Shown: positions 28,006-39,429, counted from the first letter of the stretch. The stretch: 64,000 nt of DNA from Asterella californica (GCA_036924285.1 JAYKYS010000001.1:4996501-5060500), one strand, 5' to 3'. Numbers and translations: made by a program. The notes: generated by a model from the letters alone, not told the origin.

Positions 28006-29830
28006 ACTCACATGTACACTATCTCCTGTTTATCGCCACAACTCAGGAATAGACTTATTGAGGACATTCTGTTCCTGTAAGCCCCGTTCAACTACAGGAC
28101 GTGGTACTCGGACCGCACCAATCTCTTCATCGCCAGAGGCACGCTTTGTATGAAGACCCTTGACCTAAATCCCTCGAGACTTGTGAAATCAAGTATTCTA
28201 AACTCCATCTACAATCTGATTCGGGTAACAGCAACTATCTTGTCCGCCTAATTTTTAACTTACTTATACCTTTCCGAGACAGCTGGGCGGAAAATCTGGT
28301 GATTCGGTATAAGCAGCGAAAGGTCATGGCTTCTAGTTCCGCTCGACAAACCAACGTCCAGAAAGGGAGCGTGTGTCCATGAAATTTTGATATTGTTCTG
28401 AACTCAGTCCCCTTGTACAGATATGAGTACGGTACGTGTCATTTTGCTGCAACTCAAGGGCCTTACAAACATAGACGAGAGAATTAGTAGGTTCGAGGCG
28501 GTGGTAATGTTCCTCAAGTCCCTGCAGTCCCTCTAACCAGTGATCCTCAGGTGATCGATGAGTTTAGCTAAGAAGCAGCAGCATCCGGCTGGAAAATGTG
28601 AGGCCATGATGGAACACATGCGGAAGTATCCCAGACAGAGGCAGAGACAAAAGAAAGTGCAGATCCTATCTCGGTTCCAGAAACCATGCCTGCACGTGAT
28701 ACATTCTAGGTGTATGACCGTGTATCCCAGTGACAGAATTCTTGTTGATAAGATCAAGCTAGAATATAGACTAAGTACGTACAGGTCGTGAAGAAAGTTC
28801 TCCTGCTAGCGAACTGTTTTGTTTGTAGGTTACATGTAGCGATTCATTTGCAAGTAATAGCCTTGTTGGTTCGCTGGTTCCATATCCTTTAATTTTGAAC
28901 ACAGAAACTGTGGGTATAAAAGACAAAGGAATCCTTTCCTCCCCCTTACCCTCCAACGAGCCTTGTGAGGGCTGCCTCCCATGGTCAAGATTTCTCAGGG
29001 TACAATCTTCGAAATTTATCAACAAAAGATGTTAAGCAATTGTAACGATTGTGTGATGTAATGATTTAGGGTGTCTAACAGATAACATGCTAGTCGCTCC
29101 ACTTCATCACAATAACTTGAGTCCATCAGATGTACAATCAGGAATGCATCAATCATGCATAAAACCATGTATCTTGCGCAATACATTCCGAGGGCTTTTC
29201 TTATCCTGACATCTCCTTCCACGGGTTAGTAATACAACAGAGGGGGTAAATCAGCCGAATAGTTCTGGTGTAGTCCGAACTAGCCTCAAACCATAGTACT
29301 GCCGAGTTCTATATGAAGAATAAACCTATGAATAATAGAGGTCTGCTCGCTGAGTATTGTCCCTTAGGCTGACAGGGGTGTCAATGGGAGTGGTTTTCCC
29401 CAAAATATTCCGGACTTTTGGGGTTCCCTGAAGGGTAAGGACTCCGGAAGGATGAATGTTTTCTCGAAGGAAATCGTTATTCTCCCAAAGAGCAGCGAGA
29501 GCTTCAAGATTCTCGAAGGTAGAAGGGAGAATATTTTATGTCGCCAATAATTTATTTTCTTATATTTCTGGAAGGGGGAGAATTATACAACTCCGAAGCA
29601 GAAGATTTTTAGGAACAGTCCAGTCTACAGGTGTAACCAACTTAGAGATTTGGAATATTATTACGTTATCTAGACCACCAAGAAACAAGGCGCTACGCAT
29701 GCAATGGCATTGCGAAGGCTATGCGTTTGCAAGACCTCATAATCCTAGAAGGTGAAATCTGTGAAGGTGGATCTTAAAAGTGAAATCCATCTCACCTCAC
29801 GAGTCTTAGAAGGTGATATATGAGAATGTG
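28006..29830. other. Intergenic, no gene seen
   Basis: Downstream of the TTLL9-like gene. Short frames only, without recognisable domains. G+C falls off towards the AT-rich Helentron block that starts near 29.8 kb. Confidence 0.4.
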
Positions 29831-30784
29831 TAATTCTAGAGATGTGGATAAATGTTAAAAACGATGAAAATTAATATAGTCTTTGAAAGCCTGATAAGAT
29901 TATCTTCGGATACTGAAAAAAGTAGTTTATAATTTTATGTAAGTCACAATCGACATCTTTCAACATGTCTTCATATACCGGTAGTAACATGTCTGCATCT
30001 TTTATGTAAATATATACTTGTGAATCTTCGGATCATTTTGAGGATAGTGATCCTAAGATTATCTTCTGATATGATAATGTAGAAGTTTATGAATGTTTGG
30101 ACCGATTCGAATGTAGTGGTCAGTTGCAACTACAACAAAAAAGAAAATTTAGAATATTGTGGAGGTTAAGAAGGATAATTTCAGACTGTATTATTACATA
30201 CATTTCAAAATTTATGGAAGTTAAGAAAAGATACATAAATGACATTGTGGTAGTTTTCAGTTTGTGTATGATGCAATTATTGTTAGAAAATATGAAGGAG
30301 TATATGATGTCATAATTATTGAAATTAGTTTTAATTTGAGGCATATGAATTTGTATTGAATGGTTCAAATGATGAGTGTATGAAGAAAATAAATAGACTA
30401 ATTTGTTTAGCTAGATGAGAATATATTAACATATGATGATTTTTGAAATGAAAAAATATATAATGGAGAATGTGAGGGATGTTGTGAAGAATATGTACGT
30501 CGGAGTATCTATAATATATAAGATATGCAAAAAATGTATAGAATGATTTGAATCTTGAGGTCGTCTTGAGAGCAATGATGAATCATAACTGCGAAACAAA
30601 ACATTTGAAATATTATGGATGTTAGAATGAACATGTTTATATTATATTGAACAGTTGTGGATGCATACATTTAGGAATTTTGTGAAGTCGATAGCTCATG
30701 ACATGAACATGATGATGACACGAACAAAAGAAGATTGGATTTGAATTTTCACGTAAATAAGAACGTATTAAGATGTGATGGTTT
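29830..30784. other. AT-rich tail of the Helentron block
   Basis: Strongly AT-rich sequence continuing the composition of the Helentron coding relic. No domain could be read in any frame. It probably represents the element's 3' part, but no end hairpin or terminal motif was located. Confidence 0.35.
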
Positions 30785-31404
30785 TTTATAGAGAATAAAA
30801 ATAGGATCATGATCTATCCAATAAGCATATGATGATGAAGAGAGATTTTCATATTGGGGAACATTAGTCCATATTTGATTTGGATTTGATCCGTATTTTG
30901 TGGTTGGTTTTGTGAAAGTTGGAAAAAAATTATCTATGACTTCATGAAAGATGCGAAGGATGTTGTTTGATGATCATCAATTTTGAGAAGATCGATACTG
31001 AAATCTCCTATGATTATCGTTGGATAATCCTTAGGTATGTTATGAATAATGGTAGTAAAATTGATCAAAAAGTCATCAAGATGCATACGAGGAGATTTGT
31101 ATATAACAATGATGTGAATTGCACAACGAGTTAGAATGTTGAAATCTGCAGAAATTATTTTCATATTATGAGTTCCAAAAATATTCTACGTCGAGAGTTG
31201 CATTATGTTTCGATATGTTAGTAGCAAACCTCGACTTGTGTGTGTGTATATGTATAATTGAAATCGTCCGATGTCTATGAAATGTGGAATAGAACTAGGA
31301 TTTTGTATAAGTGTCTCACTGAACCACAAAATATCAGATAGTTGTAAATTATGATCTGCTCGAACATCAAGGTGATGTTTTATTAATGATCTTGTGTTTA
31401 GAAA
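30785..31404 (-). pseudogene. Endonuclease domain fragment of the Helentron
   Basis: Three pieces in different frames, in the right order on the minus strand. The N-terminal piece (about 31404-31306) reads NTRSLIKHHLDVRAD then SDILWFSETL, the catalytic Glu region of exonuclease/endonuclease/phosphatase folds. The middle piece (31164-30934) has IVIYKSP and IIIGDFSIDLLK, the Asp-x-Asn/Ser motif. The C-terminal piece (about 30910-30785) reads KPTTKYGSNPNQIW then YWIDHDPIFI, the DH motif. Similar domains occur in LINEs, but here the upstream neighbour is a Pif1-type helicase and no reverse transcriptase follows, which supports a Helentron. Confidence 0.75.
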
Positions 31405-31593
31405 TTATATGAGCATATAAGTGAAAGATGAGATATTCATCTGAAGATCATGGATGTGAAATTGTCATGATGATTTTAGTTTCAATCGTTTCATTTCGAA
31501 CGTCACTCTGTTGTCTACAACTATATGACGATGCTCAATCAATTATAATATATCTATGCTTAGGATTTTCCACTCTGGATAATGCAGTGTATG

Positions 31594-32484
31594 TTAATCC
31601 GTGTCGATTATGTGTTTGGGACTGAAAGCTACTTGATGCATGGTCAATTCTTGCGATATGTGGATAGTTCTTGCATATGCTTGTTGACCAAGGAATTGTG
31701 TTCTAGTGATCTTATGTTCTCTGGTATATTTATTGATTGAAAATTGTTGCAAAATTCTTGTAACTGACGTCCAAGATGGATTAATGTTATTGGAATACAA
31801 ATGTTTTTGTTTGTTCCTCGTTTGTGTTCCAATATTTGGATCAAAGAATTGGATCCAAATGATTTGATCATCGTTATATGTTATTGTGGACATGAAAATC
31901 TCATCGTTTTCACTTGTGAGTCCATCTCGTGTGTTATAATTATAACATAATTCTACTAACATGGTAACTTTTAGATATAAAGTACCGTGTAATCCAGATG
32001 TATCTTTTGGATTTATGGATATCTTAAATCTTTTTGATATAACAGAAGAAAAATGATCTTTTGAACGGAATAAATATTCGTTCCCATCAGTTATACTAAA
32101 TATATGTTGATTATGAAGTTTCGTATCTTTGTTAGTGTAAAATAAATGAGGTATATCGTTTGGTTTAGAATATGTTTTATGAAAAGTTGAATTTAAATTA
32201 TGCAGATCCGAAGATGCTTGTTGGTTGATGCGAATACGATTCAAAATTTATATAAAATTTGTATTGTTTTAACGCATAGGTTGAGTCAGTTCATACTGTT
32301 TGAAAAATGAAGACCATATGTTAGTGATAATATTTTGAGAATAAATATTAGATGACTGAAAAATCCATGAATCTTGAACAAGTTGTACTTGATAAAAGTC
32401 ACAGCAAACAATTATATCTATCCCACCGAATGGAAGGTTAAAATTCTGAGTTATTTGTAGTTTTTGGTTTATGTATGAGAACAT
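31594..32484 (-). pseudogene. Pif1-like helicase fragment of the Helentron
   Basis: Two adjoining frames, 32484-32269 and 32244-31594. The first shows the Walker B region of Helitron helicases, FGGIDIIVCCDFYQVQLV, where living elements have GDFYQLPPV; the glycine and both prolines are changed. The second shows TSGLHGTLYLKVTMLVEL, matching the glycine-rich segment of the second RecA domain, and motif VI-like ITRTQFLGQQAYARTIH followed by SQELT where SQGLT is usual. The frame ends at FSPKHIIDTD and a stop. The enzyme would unwind DNA for rolling-circle transposition. Altered motifs, the frame break at about 32250 and the missing N-terminus show it is dead. Confidence 0.8.
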
Positions 32485-32506
32485 TCTTGCGATGTTGTGT
32501 CAGATA

Positions 32507-32955
32507 TTGCGTGAAGAATGTCCAAGAAAACGCGAGGTTCCTGGCTGTGGAGATGTTGTGTGCTGAACAAAGACAAGAAAGAGAAAAACAACCACGAAAA
32601 AGAATGCTGCAATATATACCAACTCCAAATGTATGTGCACTGCCGGTTCTTTCTTCCTTAGACCACAAAACTGAGAAACATATCAGAGCGGTCTGTAATC
32701 TACTTCAAAGCTCCTAAAACAAACCACTGAATCTCAACCCAGACCCAAAACCACCTAAGCGTAACTCAAAGCAAGAGAAACTTCTCTTTGCTAACAAACA
32801 GAGCTGCACCAGTATCACACGATTGAAACCCAAGTCCAAATCATATCTATGTGCAAGCTCTTAGCTAAAGCTAGCTACCACAAGCCGCACATAACCAACT
32901 AGGTCCCTAACGAACTCAAAAGGACGAAACTCGTAGCGAAAGAACCAAAAAAAAT
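32507..32955. repeat. Copy 1 of a ~440-bp dispersed repeat
   Basis: Closely similar to 36885-37331 in the same orientation. Both begin around GTGAAG(G/A)ATGTCCAA and run through AACTTCTCTTTGCTAACAAA to a region ending near CGTAGCGAA(A/G)GAACC. They differ by scattered substitutions and small indels. The flanks are unrelated: Helentron on the left here and Gypsy gag on the left of the other copy. The unit may be a solo LTR or a non-autonomous element; the ends do not show an obvious TG...CA pair. Confidence 0.8.
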
Positions 32956-33960
32956 CTATTTGAGAACTTCCTCCTTTCGCCAAGCGGTCTTCAGATGTCA
33001 ATAGGGTCTTCTTCCCTGACTCTGTTGGCCCAGAAAATCTTCAGATCCAACTCTCGACAGTCGAGATATCGTCGGGTTTTGGTCGTAGGTGACCGAACCT
33101 TCCAAAACTCCTCCTTGCGGTTTAAAACCGCTCACACCGCTCAAACAGATCACTCAATCTGATATCTGTCTTCTCTGGCAGATAGATCTAGCTATCATGA
33201 ACCCAACGAGACTCCAAACAAGCCGTTTGGAGTTCACTTTGCAAAACCACACAAGAAATTTGGTCGCAGGTTACAAAAAAACTGACGTAAATGGACTCCT
33301 TACGACTCAAACTCGCTCACCTCACCCAAACCAACAATCCAATCCACGTATTGTCTTCTCCTCTACGTAGATGAAGACTCCCTGATCTCGTAAGCACCAA
33401 GAACAAAGAGCTTGGTTCACCGATCGCGAAGAACAAACCAATCTCAGATCGCAGGTGAACAAAAATCTGACGTAAGCGGTTCCTTGCGAGCCAATTTCAC
33501 TCAGGACTCCCAAACCGCCCGATGAAACTTGGTATCGTCTTCAATTTCCTGAAGAACTCGTTGTTCTGATCCAGATGGATCCAAGGACAGCAAGATTGGA
33601 CTCCGGAACGGTCCGAACGGTCCAACTCTCCTTCACATATCACTGAAGCTCTCCAAATCCCGTCTCTGCGTCTCAATTTCTCCCAGAACACACCCCCGAT
33701 CCGTCTCTTCACGAACCGTCTTAACCAGTGCGTAGCCTGCATAGATCTGAACCCAACGACGCCTTGCGCGCTTGCATTGGATCTCTAAATCTCCCGAACC
33801 GTTCGCTTACAAGTCGCAAGTGCAAGCTAGCCTCTTAAGCAGCCCCCTTACGTCAGTCACAATATGTACCAGTTTTCTTCAATTATGAGCAAGCAAGCCC
33901 CTTGCGTCTTTAATATAACGCCTGGGGCTACAAATACTCAGTCAGCAAGTAAACTAGAGC
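32956..33960. other. Intergenic, no gene seen
   Basis: Moderately GC-rich sequence between the 440-bp repeat and the 157-bp array. Short motifs such as GATC(G/T)CAGGT and CTGACGTAA recur loosely around 33080-33490, but no gene or clear repeat unit was recognised. Confidence 0.35.
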
Positions 33961-34620
33961 CTAGCTTGATTTTCTCTTCTTTCGAATAACATAACTTCTT
34001 CAGTAGGTGTCCAAATGAAGTAGACAAGATGCCTATGGAAAGCTGACAACGAGCTCTACTCATCTATGTGATGAAAGTGAAGATCCGAAGTCGTGCCAAA
34101 AGCCTGTAAGCTGGAGCCTAGCTTGTTTTACCCATCTTTCGAGTCTTGTAACTTCTCCACTAGACGTCCAAACGAAGTAGACAAAGTGCCTATGAAAAGC
34201 TGACAAGGAGCTCTATCCACTGATGCGATAAAAGCAAAGATCCGAAGTTGTGCCAAAAGCTCGTAAGCTGAGGCCTAGCTTGTTTTACCCATCTTTCGAA
34301 TCTCATAACTTCTCCACTAGGCGTCCAAACGAAGTAGACAAAGTGCCTATGAAAAGCTGACAACGAGCTCTACCCATTGATACTATGAAAGTGAAGATCC
34401 GAAGTTGTGCCAAAAGTCCGTAAGCTGAGGCCTAGCTTGTTTTGTCCATCTTTCGAGTCTTGTAACTTCTCCACTAGGCGTCCAAACGAAGTAGACGAAG
34501 TGCCTATGGAGTGCTGACAAGGAGCTCTATCCACTAATATGATGAAAGTAGAGATTCGAAGTTGTGCTACAAGCCCGTAAGCTAGGACCTAACTTGTCTT
34601 CTTCATCAGTATCTTTAAAA
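33961..34620. repeat. 157-bp tandem array, about 4.2 copies
   Basis: Units start at 33961, 34117, 34274, 34431 and 34588, giving periods of 156-157 bp. Each begins CCTAGCTTG and contains GTCCAAACGAAGTAGACAAA-like and AAGCTGACAA(C/G)GAGCTCTA segments. Neighbouring copies differ at several positions and the last is partial. The spacing is close to nucleosomal or satellite unit length, but the array is short. It lies next to a Gypsy-like gag relic, so it could also be an internal tandem block of that element's LTR or untranslated region. Confidence 0.9.
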
Positions 34621-35706
34621 CGATAATAGTCGAAATTTGATTTTCAAGTAGGAGCCGGTCCACGACACGACATCCACCTCCTCCAAACCTGTGCATTCTT
34701 CGATATGCACCAGAGATATCAACCAAAGAGTGGATTGGCACGCACATTCATTCTCATCTTGTCATCCTCCCTCTCATCTCAGTCAACCTCAACCTCAAGT
34801 CTGCAACCTGATCGCCATCTTGAAGTTACAACTCGGTCATGATCTCCCCTAGATCCATACTCATTGCATCTCTTCTTCAACCTTTGATCCAATCACCCCC
34901 TCTAAATCTACACATCTTTCAATATGCGAAGACATAGAAAGAATAACCCATCATACCATTGAAATATCTTCCATTCGTCTTGTAGAACCTCATCGTCGAG
35001 GTTTGTGATCCAAGTGTCGTAGTAGACATCGTCCATTCTCCCAATCATCACCACATATCTTGACTGTAGCTCTCAACCTCAAGTCTGTACACGTCATTGT
35101 ACGTATCCATCTCTTCTTTTTTATTTTCTGAAAAAAAAAGAACCACACTACTACAACCAAAATCCTAATATATATCCTCTTTTTCGTCATCCTCTCTGAT
35201 CTCTTCTTCTGAAAATTCTTACAACCTTCCAAGCATCATTCTCTCAATCCAAAACACCTTTAGCAATGGCTTCTCCTCTGTAAGCTATCTTTACCCATCA
35301 TCTTATACCCATGGTCTCGAGAGCATCCGTCCACTCTCGTTCACCCTCAGCATGTCTGTCCTTGATGATATCAATGATGACATCATGGACTCTCCTTGTA
35401 GCTGCACCCAAGACCTCCCGTGATAGGAACTCAACCTGTGCATCTCAAATGTGCTTCTCCCAACCTCCCTTCACATCCATCGCTATATCAATATCTGGTT
35501 GTTGTATGTCTGTAACCAGATCAACCATGTCCATTGTCTGCATCCAAATCATCTCCTCAGGTTGTGAAGGATCATCCTCCATTGCCAATTTCGAAAGAAT
35601 AGTTTCTTGTTGAACTTATCCTCCCCAGCTTGCTTCTTCGAAGAAATCTCTTCTTGTCTTTTCTTCTCGCTCTGCATCGTGGATGTAGTATCTAACTTGA
35701 GCTCGC
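34621..35706. other. Probable downstream part of the Gypsy-like relic
   Basis: Follows the minus-strand gag relic in its downstream direction. Lys/Glu-rich coding-like sequence (for example KKRQEEISSKK, near 35660-35630) continues briefly in a minus frame and then breaks up. No protease, reverse transcriptase or integrase motif was found. Confidence 0.35.
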
Positions 35707-36726
35707 TTAGATCCTCGTGCTCATCCAATCATCCATATGGAGATCATGCTCAATCTCCTCCACCCTAGCACCATAACTTGTAGCTTCGATAGCTACAACT
35801 GCATGTTGCGCAAAGTAATCAGCCACCAACTTCTTCATCCCTCCTTTACCAATGTTGGCTTGAAGGAGAGTACCCGTACTTCTGAATGCAACTTTTCCAT
35901 CCTCCCAAGAAATTATCTCTCGTTGCAAAGACTCTGCAAAGTTGATGCAATCGTCCCGCTGATGGTCAATACCATCATACCACATGCACTGATGTACCCA
36001 AGCTGGTTTGAGTACAAGCACCGTCTTGGTCGTCGATCCCTTATCCTCCAACCTAGTAACCTTAGCTTGTAGATCTTGCATCTTTTGCTGTAGCTCCTCA
36101 ATGGTTAGATCCTTCTCCTCTACAACCACAATTGGAGGTTGAACCTCAGATACTTCCCGAACTGATATGGTAGTCAACGATACAGGTGTCGACCTTGTAA
36201 CCTTTTCTCTTGTATGTCTCCAGACAAGAAGCTCAACCGCTTCATGCACAACCTCCCAATTCTTTGTCAACCCTTCTTCTTCCTCCCCATCCTCCAGAAG
36301 TAGCTCCAATCGCTCTTGCCATGGTTCATTAGCAGCTTGAAGAAACAACTCTATCTTGTACGTCTCCAAGGTTAGCTTGTCCATCCGAGATAGTTGAGAG
36401 AACTGTCTCTCGAACTCCTTTAACAGCTCTGTAGGTTGTAAACCCTTGCTAGGTCGATTGACCCATTCCAAAAATGATTTCTTGGTTACTCAATCTGAGT
36501 TTCCCAAGAAATATTCCTCCATCAACGCATGTGAAAATGTATCTCAGTTCCTCCCAAAATGCTTTGTTAGACCTTTCACATGCTCCCTTATCTCAGGCAC
36601 CAAAGCGAGTTCGAATGTCTTGATCATCTCCTTCTCCGATATCTGATCCAAATCCATCTCCGTCTTGTAACATCTCAAGTACTTTGAGATCTCTTCCTCA
36701 TCAAACAGATTGAGCTTCTCGATCAC
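35707..36726 (-). pseudogene. Gypsy-like retrotransposon gag relic
   Basis: Two minus-strand frames, 36726-36544 and 36471-35707. The first reads as an acidic helical gag start (FDEEEISKYLRCYKTEM). The second has 254 codons with helical gag-like sequence (LLKEFERQFSQLSRMDKL), a heptad segment (IEELQQKMQDLQAKVTRLED) and a knuckle-like CMWYDGIDHQRDDCINF, where the spacing of Cys, His and Cys resembles a degenerate retroviral-type zinc finger. The order and the TGTLLQANIGKGGMKKLV stretch are what I expect from Gypsy-type gag proteins of non-seed plants. The break near 36480-36540 and the absence of readable pol make it a relic. Family assignment is by pattern only. Confidence 0.6.
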
Positions 36727-36884
36727 CCTTCAAAGCACTTTCGTCCCCAATGTCTTCTTTTGTTGGTTCTTTTGTTCTTGTCGCAAAAACAAAATGAAGG
36801 CTTGAAACAAACGTGCAGTTGCTGCATCCAATTGCACCCCTGGTATCTCCTCAGATCCGTTCACGTCGAGTTCACCACCGATAT

Positions 36885-37331
36885 CGTGAAGGATGTCCAA
36901 GGAAACGCGAGGTTCCTGATTGTGGAGATGCAGTGTGCTGAACAAAAACAAGAAAGAGACAAAGGTGCACGAAAACGAACGTCGCTGCAATATATATCAA
37001 CTCACAATGTATGTACACTGCCGGTTCTTTCTTCCTAAGAACACAAAACTGAGAAATATACCAGAGAGATCTGTAATATGCTCCAAAGCCCCTAAAACGA
37101 ACCCGTAAATCTCAACCCTGACCTAAAATCACCGAAGCGTAGCTCAAGGCAAGAGAAACTTCTCTTTGCTAACAAACAGAGCTGCACTAGTATCACACGA
37201 TTGAAATCCAAGTCCAAACCACATCCATGTACAAGCTCTTAGCTAAAGCTAGCTACTACAAGTCGTACACAACCAACTAAGTCCCTAATGAACTCAAAAG
37301 GACAAAATCCGTAGCGAAGGAACCGAAAAAG
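36885..37331. repeat. Copy 2 of the ~440-bp dispersed repeat
   Basis: Second copy, in the same orientation as 32507-32955. It stops where readable Copia gag sequence begins and so replaces that element's 5' LTR and gag N-terminus. This suggests that the unit inserted into, or recombined with, the Copia element. Confidence 0.8.
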
Positions 37332-37335
37332 GTCG

Positions 37336-37575
37336 ATGCACTTAAGAGAGAAGTTGCAGGTTTTAAAGATGAAACCCAACGAGACTGTCATCCAACACGT
37401 GAACAACTTCAAGTCTCTCATCCAGCAGATGACTTCAGCTGGATTGATAATTACCAACGAGGAACAAGTCCTCGCGTTGATGGGCAGCATGCCCAACAAC
37501 TACCATTTATTCTTGCAGGCGATGAGAACAAACCCAAATCTCTCGCTAAAGGACCTCATCACCTTCCTCATCTAG
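37336..37575 (+). pseudogene. Copia gag fragment (UBN2-type)
   Basis: Starts in the middle of the gag domain: LREKLQVLKMKPNETVIQHV and the motif LMGSMPNNYHLFLQA are typical of Copia gag (UBN2). It should continue into the zinc knuckle, but a TAG after LITFLI closes the frame at 37575, and the knuckle is reached in a different frame from 37603. The N-terminal third of gag is missing at the junction with the repeat at 37331. Confidence 0.8.
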
Positions 37576-37602
37576 GAGGAAACGATCGGACGTAAGTTAT
37601 CG

Positions 37603-38316
37603 ATGGAATCATTCACTGTCTTGTTTGCAGGACACCGACAAGGAGGACGCAATAGCAACAACCGGCGCAACAATGGTGGCAACCGACAAGGCGGTAACCA
37701 GCCACCAAAAAGACAGTCAGATCCTAACGAGAAATGTTTCCAGTGCAACAAGCCCGGGCACTGCATCACCGAGTGTCCGGACAAACCCAGCAGCAGCAAC
37801 AAAAACTCGAATGCTCGTAACCAGAACAAGAATCGTCGTTCCCAGAACAACAACAACAACAGTCGTCGAGTTCTGATGGCACAATGTTCATCTGCAATCG
37901 TGCAGACAGCTGATCCTAATTGGTATGTGGACACGGGTGCCACACATCACATGGCACATAATCGACGACAATTCGTCGAATACTCACACGTCTCTACCGA
38001 GAACACCGAGAATGATGCGATTCTACTCGGTGACAACACCACCATCCACGTTGCTGGTTCCGGCATGGTGGAAGTGCGCCTGCTCAACGGCGAGCATGTG
38101 TACATACATGACGTTCTCCATGTGCCCGCCTTGCAAAAGAATTTATACTCAACTCGGCAATTTGATACCAATGGCGGTTGGTGCTTAATTGGCAACGGAC
38201 TCTGTCACCTAGAAGACAGATTTGGACAAGTGCTAGCTCCCTGTCCCACTGTCGACGATCTCTACATGCTTGGGAATTCAATTTTGGTCGTTGACCAAAC
38301 CGCACTTGTAGCTACA
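37603..38316 (+). pseudogene. Copia CCHC zinc knuckle, protease and start of pre-integrase
   Basis: An Asn/Arg/Gly-rich linker leads to the knuckle CFQCNKPGHCITECP (about 37738-37782). The aspartic protease active site follows at about 37919-37945 as WYVDTGATHHM, then the usual IHVAGSGMVEVRL and VHDVLH-like IHDVLHVP. The sequence runs to NSILVVDQTALVAT, where the normal element would continue to the LWHQRLGH motif. Instead the frame reads into the GC-rich insertion and stops at 38775. Confidence 0.85.
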
Positions 38317-39407
38317 GCTGGTAGGACTCCAATAGTCCACACACTACCCCCCAGTCAGAGATCAGGACCACGCTTGCGAGCTAGACCGCAATCTAACCAG
38401 CGGACTAGCACCTCACTATTCAATCGCAATATGCGCAAGATTCGTTTCCCACGGTCCAAGCCCAGCCCCGCATCACGGAACGTGCACACTCAAGAGGAAA
38501 TTCAGAGTTATTCTCCTCCTAATTCGGAGCATACTCTCACAAGTGAAGCCCTCCTCACTCCACAAAATTCGGATTTACTACACTTGGTAAATGATGGTCC
38601 AATTCTTGTGAGCGCGGCCTCTACCCCCCTTACCTCCACACTTCTTGGTTCTTTCTCTATACGGACGTCATCTGTTGGTGCACCCCCTCATACGCACACA
38701 CAGATCGAGCCATCAGTGACAACCCCTCACCGGCTAAGCACATTGCCTAGCTCCTTCCTTCACCTCCAATCGTGACCTCTCAGTCCACGGGAGGCCTTAA
38801 TGACCCCCGCAGACAGAGAATCCCCTGTCAATGGAGACTCCCACGAGGTCCCTTGGGGCATCTGGCCCCTCCCAAGAGTCACAACCTCGTCGAGAGGCGC
38901 GCCTCCCGACACGAGCCGCCAGGCAAGCGTGTCCCCACGCGGGCTGCAAACCCCCGGGCCAAACGAGGATGGGGATGGAGACCCCATCCGCGCATAGCAC
39001 GCAGGCGATGCCACCCCGCACGAGGGATATGCAGGCGGTCCTCCATCGGGAGTGCCGCCCCTGAATCCTCGCGCAGCAGGGATACACTTAATGTATCCCC
39101 GTCGCGGTAATCCGGCAGCCCCTTCCTCGTGGACTGCCCCGATGGCAGTCCGTCCAAGGACCAGGAGGACGGTCCCTTCAGCAGGGACACAGTCCCTCGA
39201 GGAGGGACGCAGGGCCTTCTTGGCCCACGTCCTTACAGACCCAGCCCGGCTCGGCTTACAAATTTGTATCCGACTTGGACTTTTCTTGAGCTGCACCCTG
39301 CAAATTCTGAGTTCTCCAGGTCGCGATCTCCTCCGCGACTACTAGAAGACCTTCAGGGTTTTACATCTGGTAGTCAGACTCCTCCACTGACGTCACCATG
39401 ACCCTAT
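38317..39407. other. GC-rich insertion inside the Copia element
   Basis: About 1.09 kb separates two parts of the Copia pre-integrase domain. It is flanked by similar 15-mers (38302-38316 and 39408-39422, three mismatches), a possible diverged target duplication. The first 450 bases are of ordinary composition and keep the Copia frame open. The part from about 38770 to 39260 is markedly G+C-rich by eye and dense in short inverted repeats, such as GGATGGGG/CCCCATCC (about 38970-38992) and GGGATACA/TGTATCCC (about 39079-39099). A run of alternating GTCCC and GGGAC blocks occurs at 39172-39208. No coding function was recognised in any frame. Confidence 0.6.
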
Positions 39408-39429
39408 GCCCTTGTTACTACAACGGGCG

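Larger units (their letters stand above)
30785..32484 (-). mobile_element. Helentron-type Helitron relic (helicase followed by endonuclease)
   Basis: On the minus strand, a Pif1-type helicase fragment (32484-31600) is followed downstream by an apurinic-like endonuclease domain (about 31404-30785). A helicase with a C-terminal endonuclease is the hallmark of Helentrons, also called Helitron2-like elements. The copy lies in a strongly AT-rich block (about 29.83-32.50 kb) that differs sharply from its flanks, suggesting foreign base composition or long decay. The 5' portion, with the replication-initiator and first helicase motifs, is absent: the coding trace stops at 32484, just before the 440-bp repeat at 32507. 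Stops and frameshifts are frequent. Helitron ends are not resolvable by eye. Confidence 0.72.

Noticed and set aside
30785..31404. LINE origin of the endonuclease domain in the AT-rich block
   Set aside because: No reverse transcriptase follows it, and the upstream neighbour in the same orientation is a Pif1-type helicase, which fits a Helentron better.
33961..34620. CRISPR-like array
   Set aside because: The units are contiguous 157-bp repeats without spacers, in a eukaryotic genome.
38760..39296. 178-codon minus-strand frame and several overlapping frames in the GC-rich insertion
   Set aside because: High G+C makes stops rare, so all six frames are long here. The translations are Pro/Gly/Arg-rich without domains.
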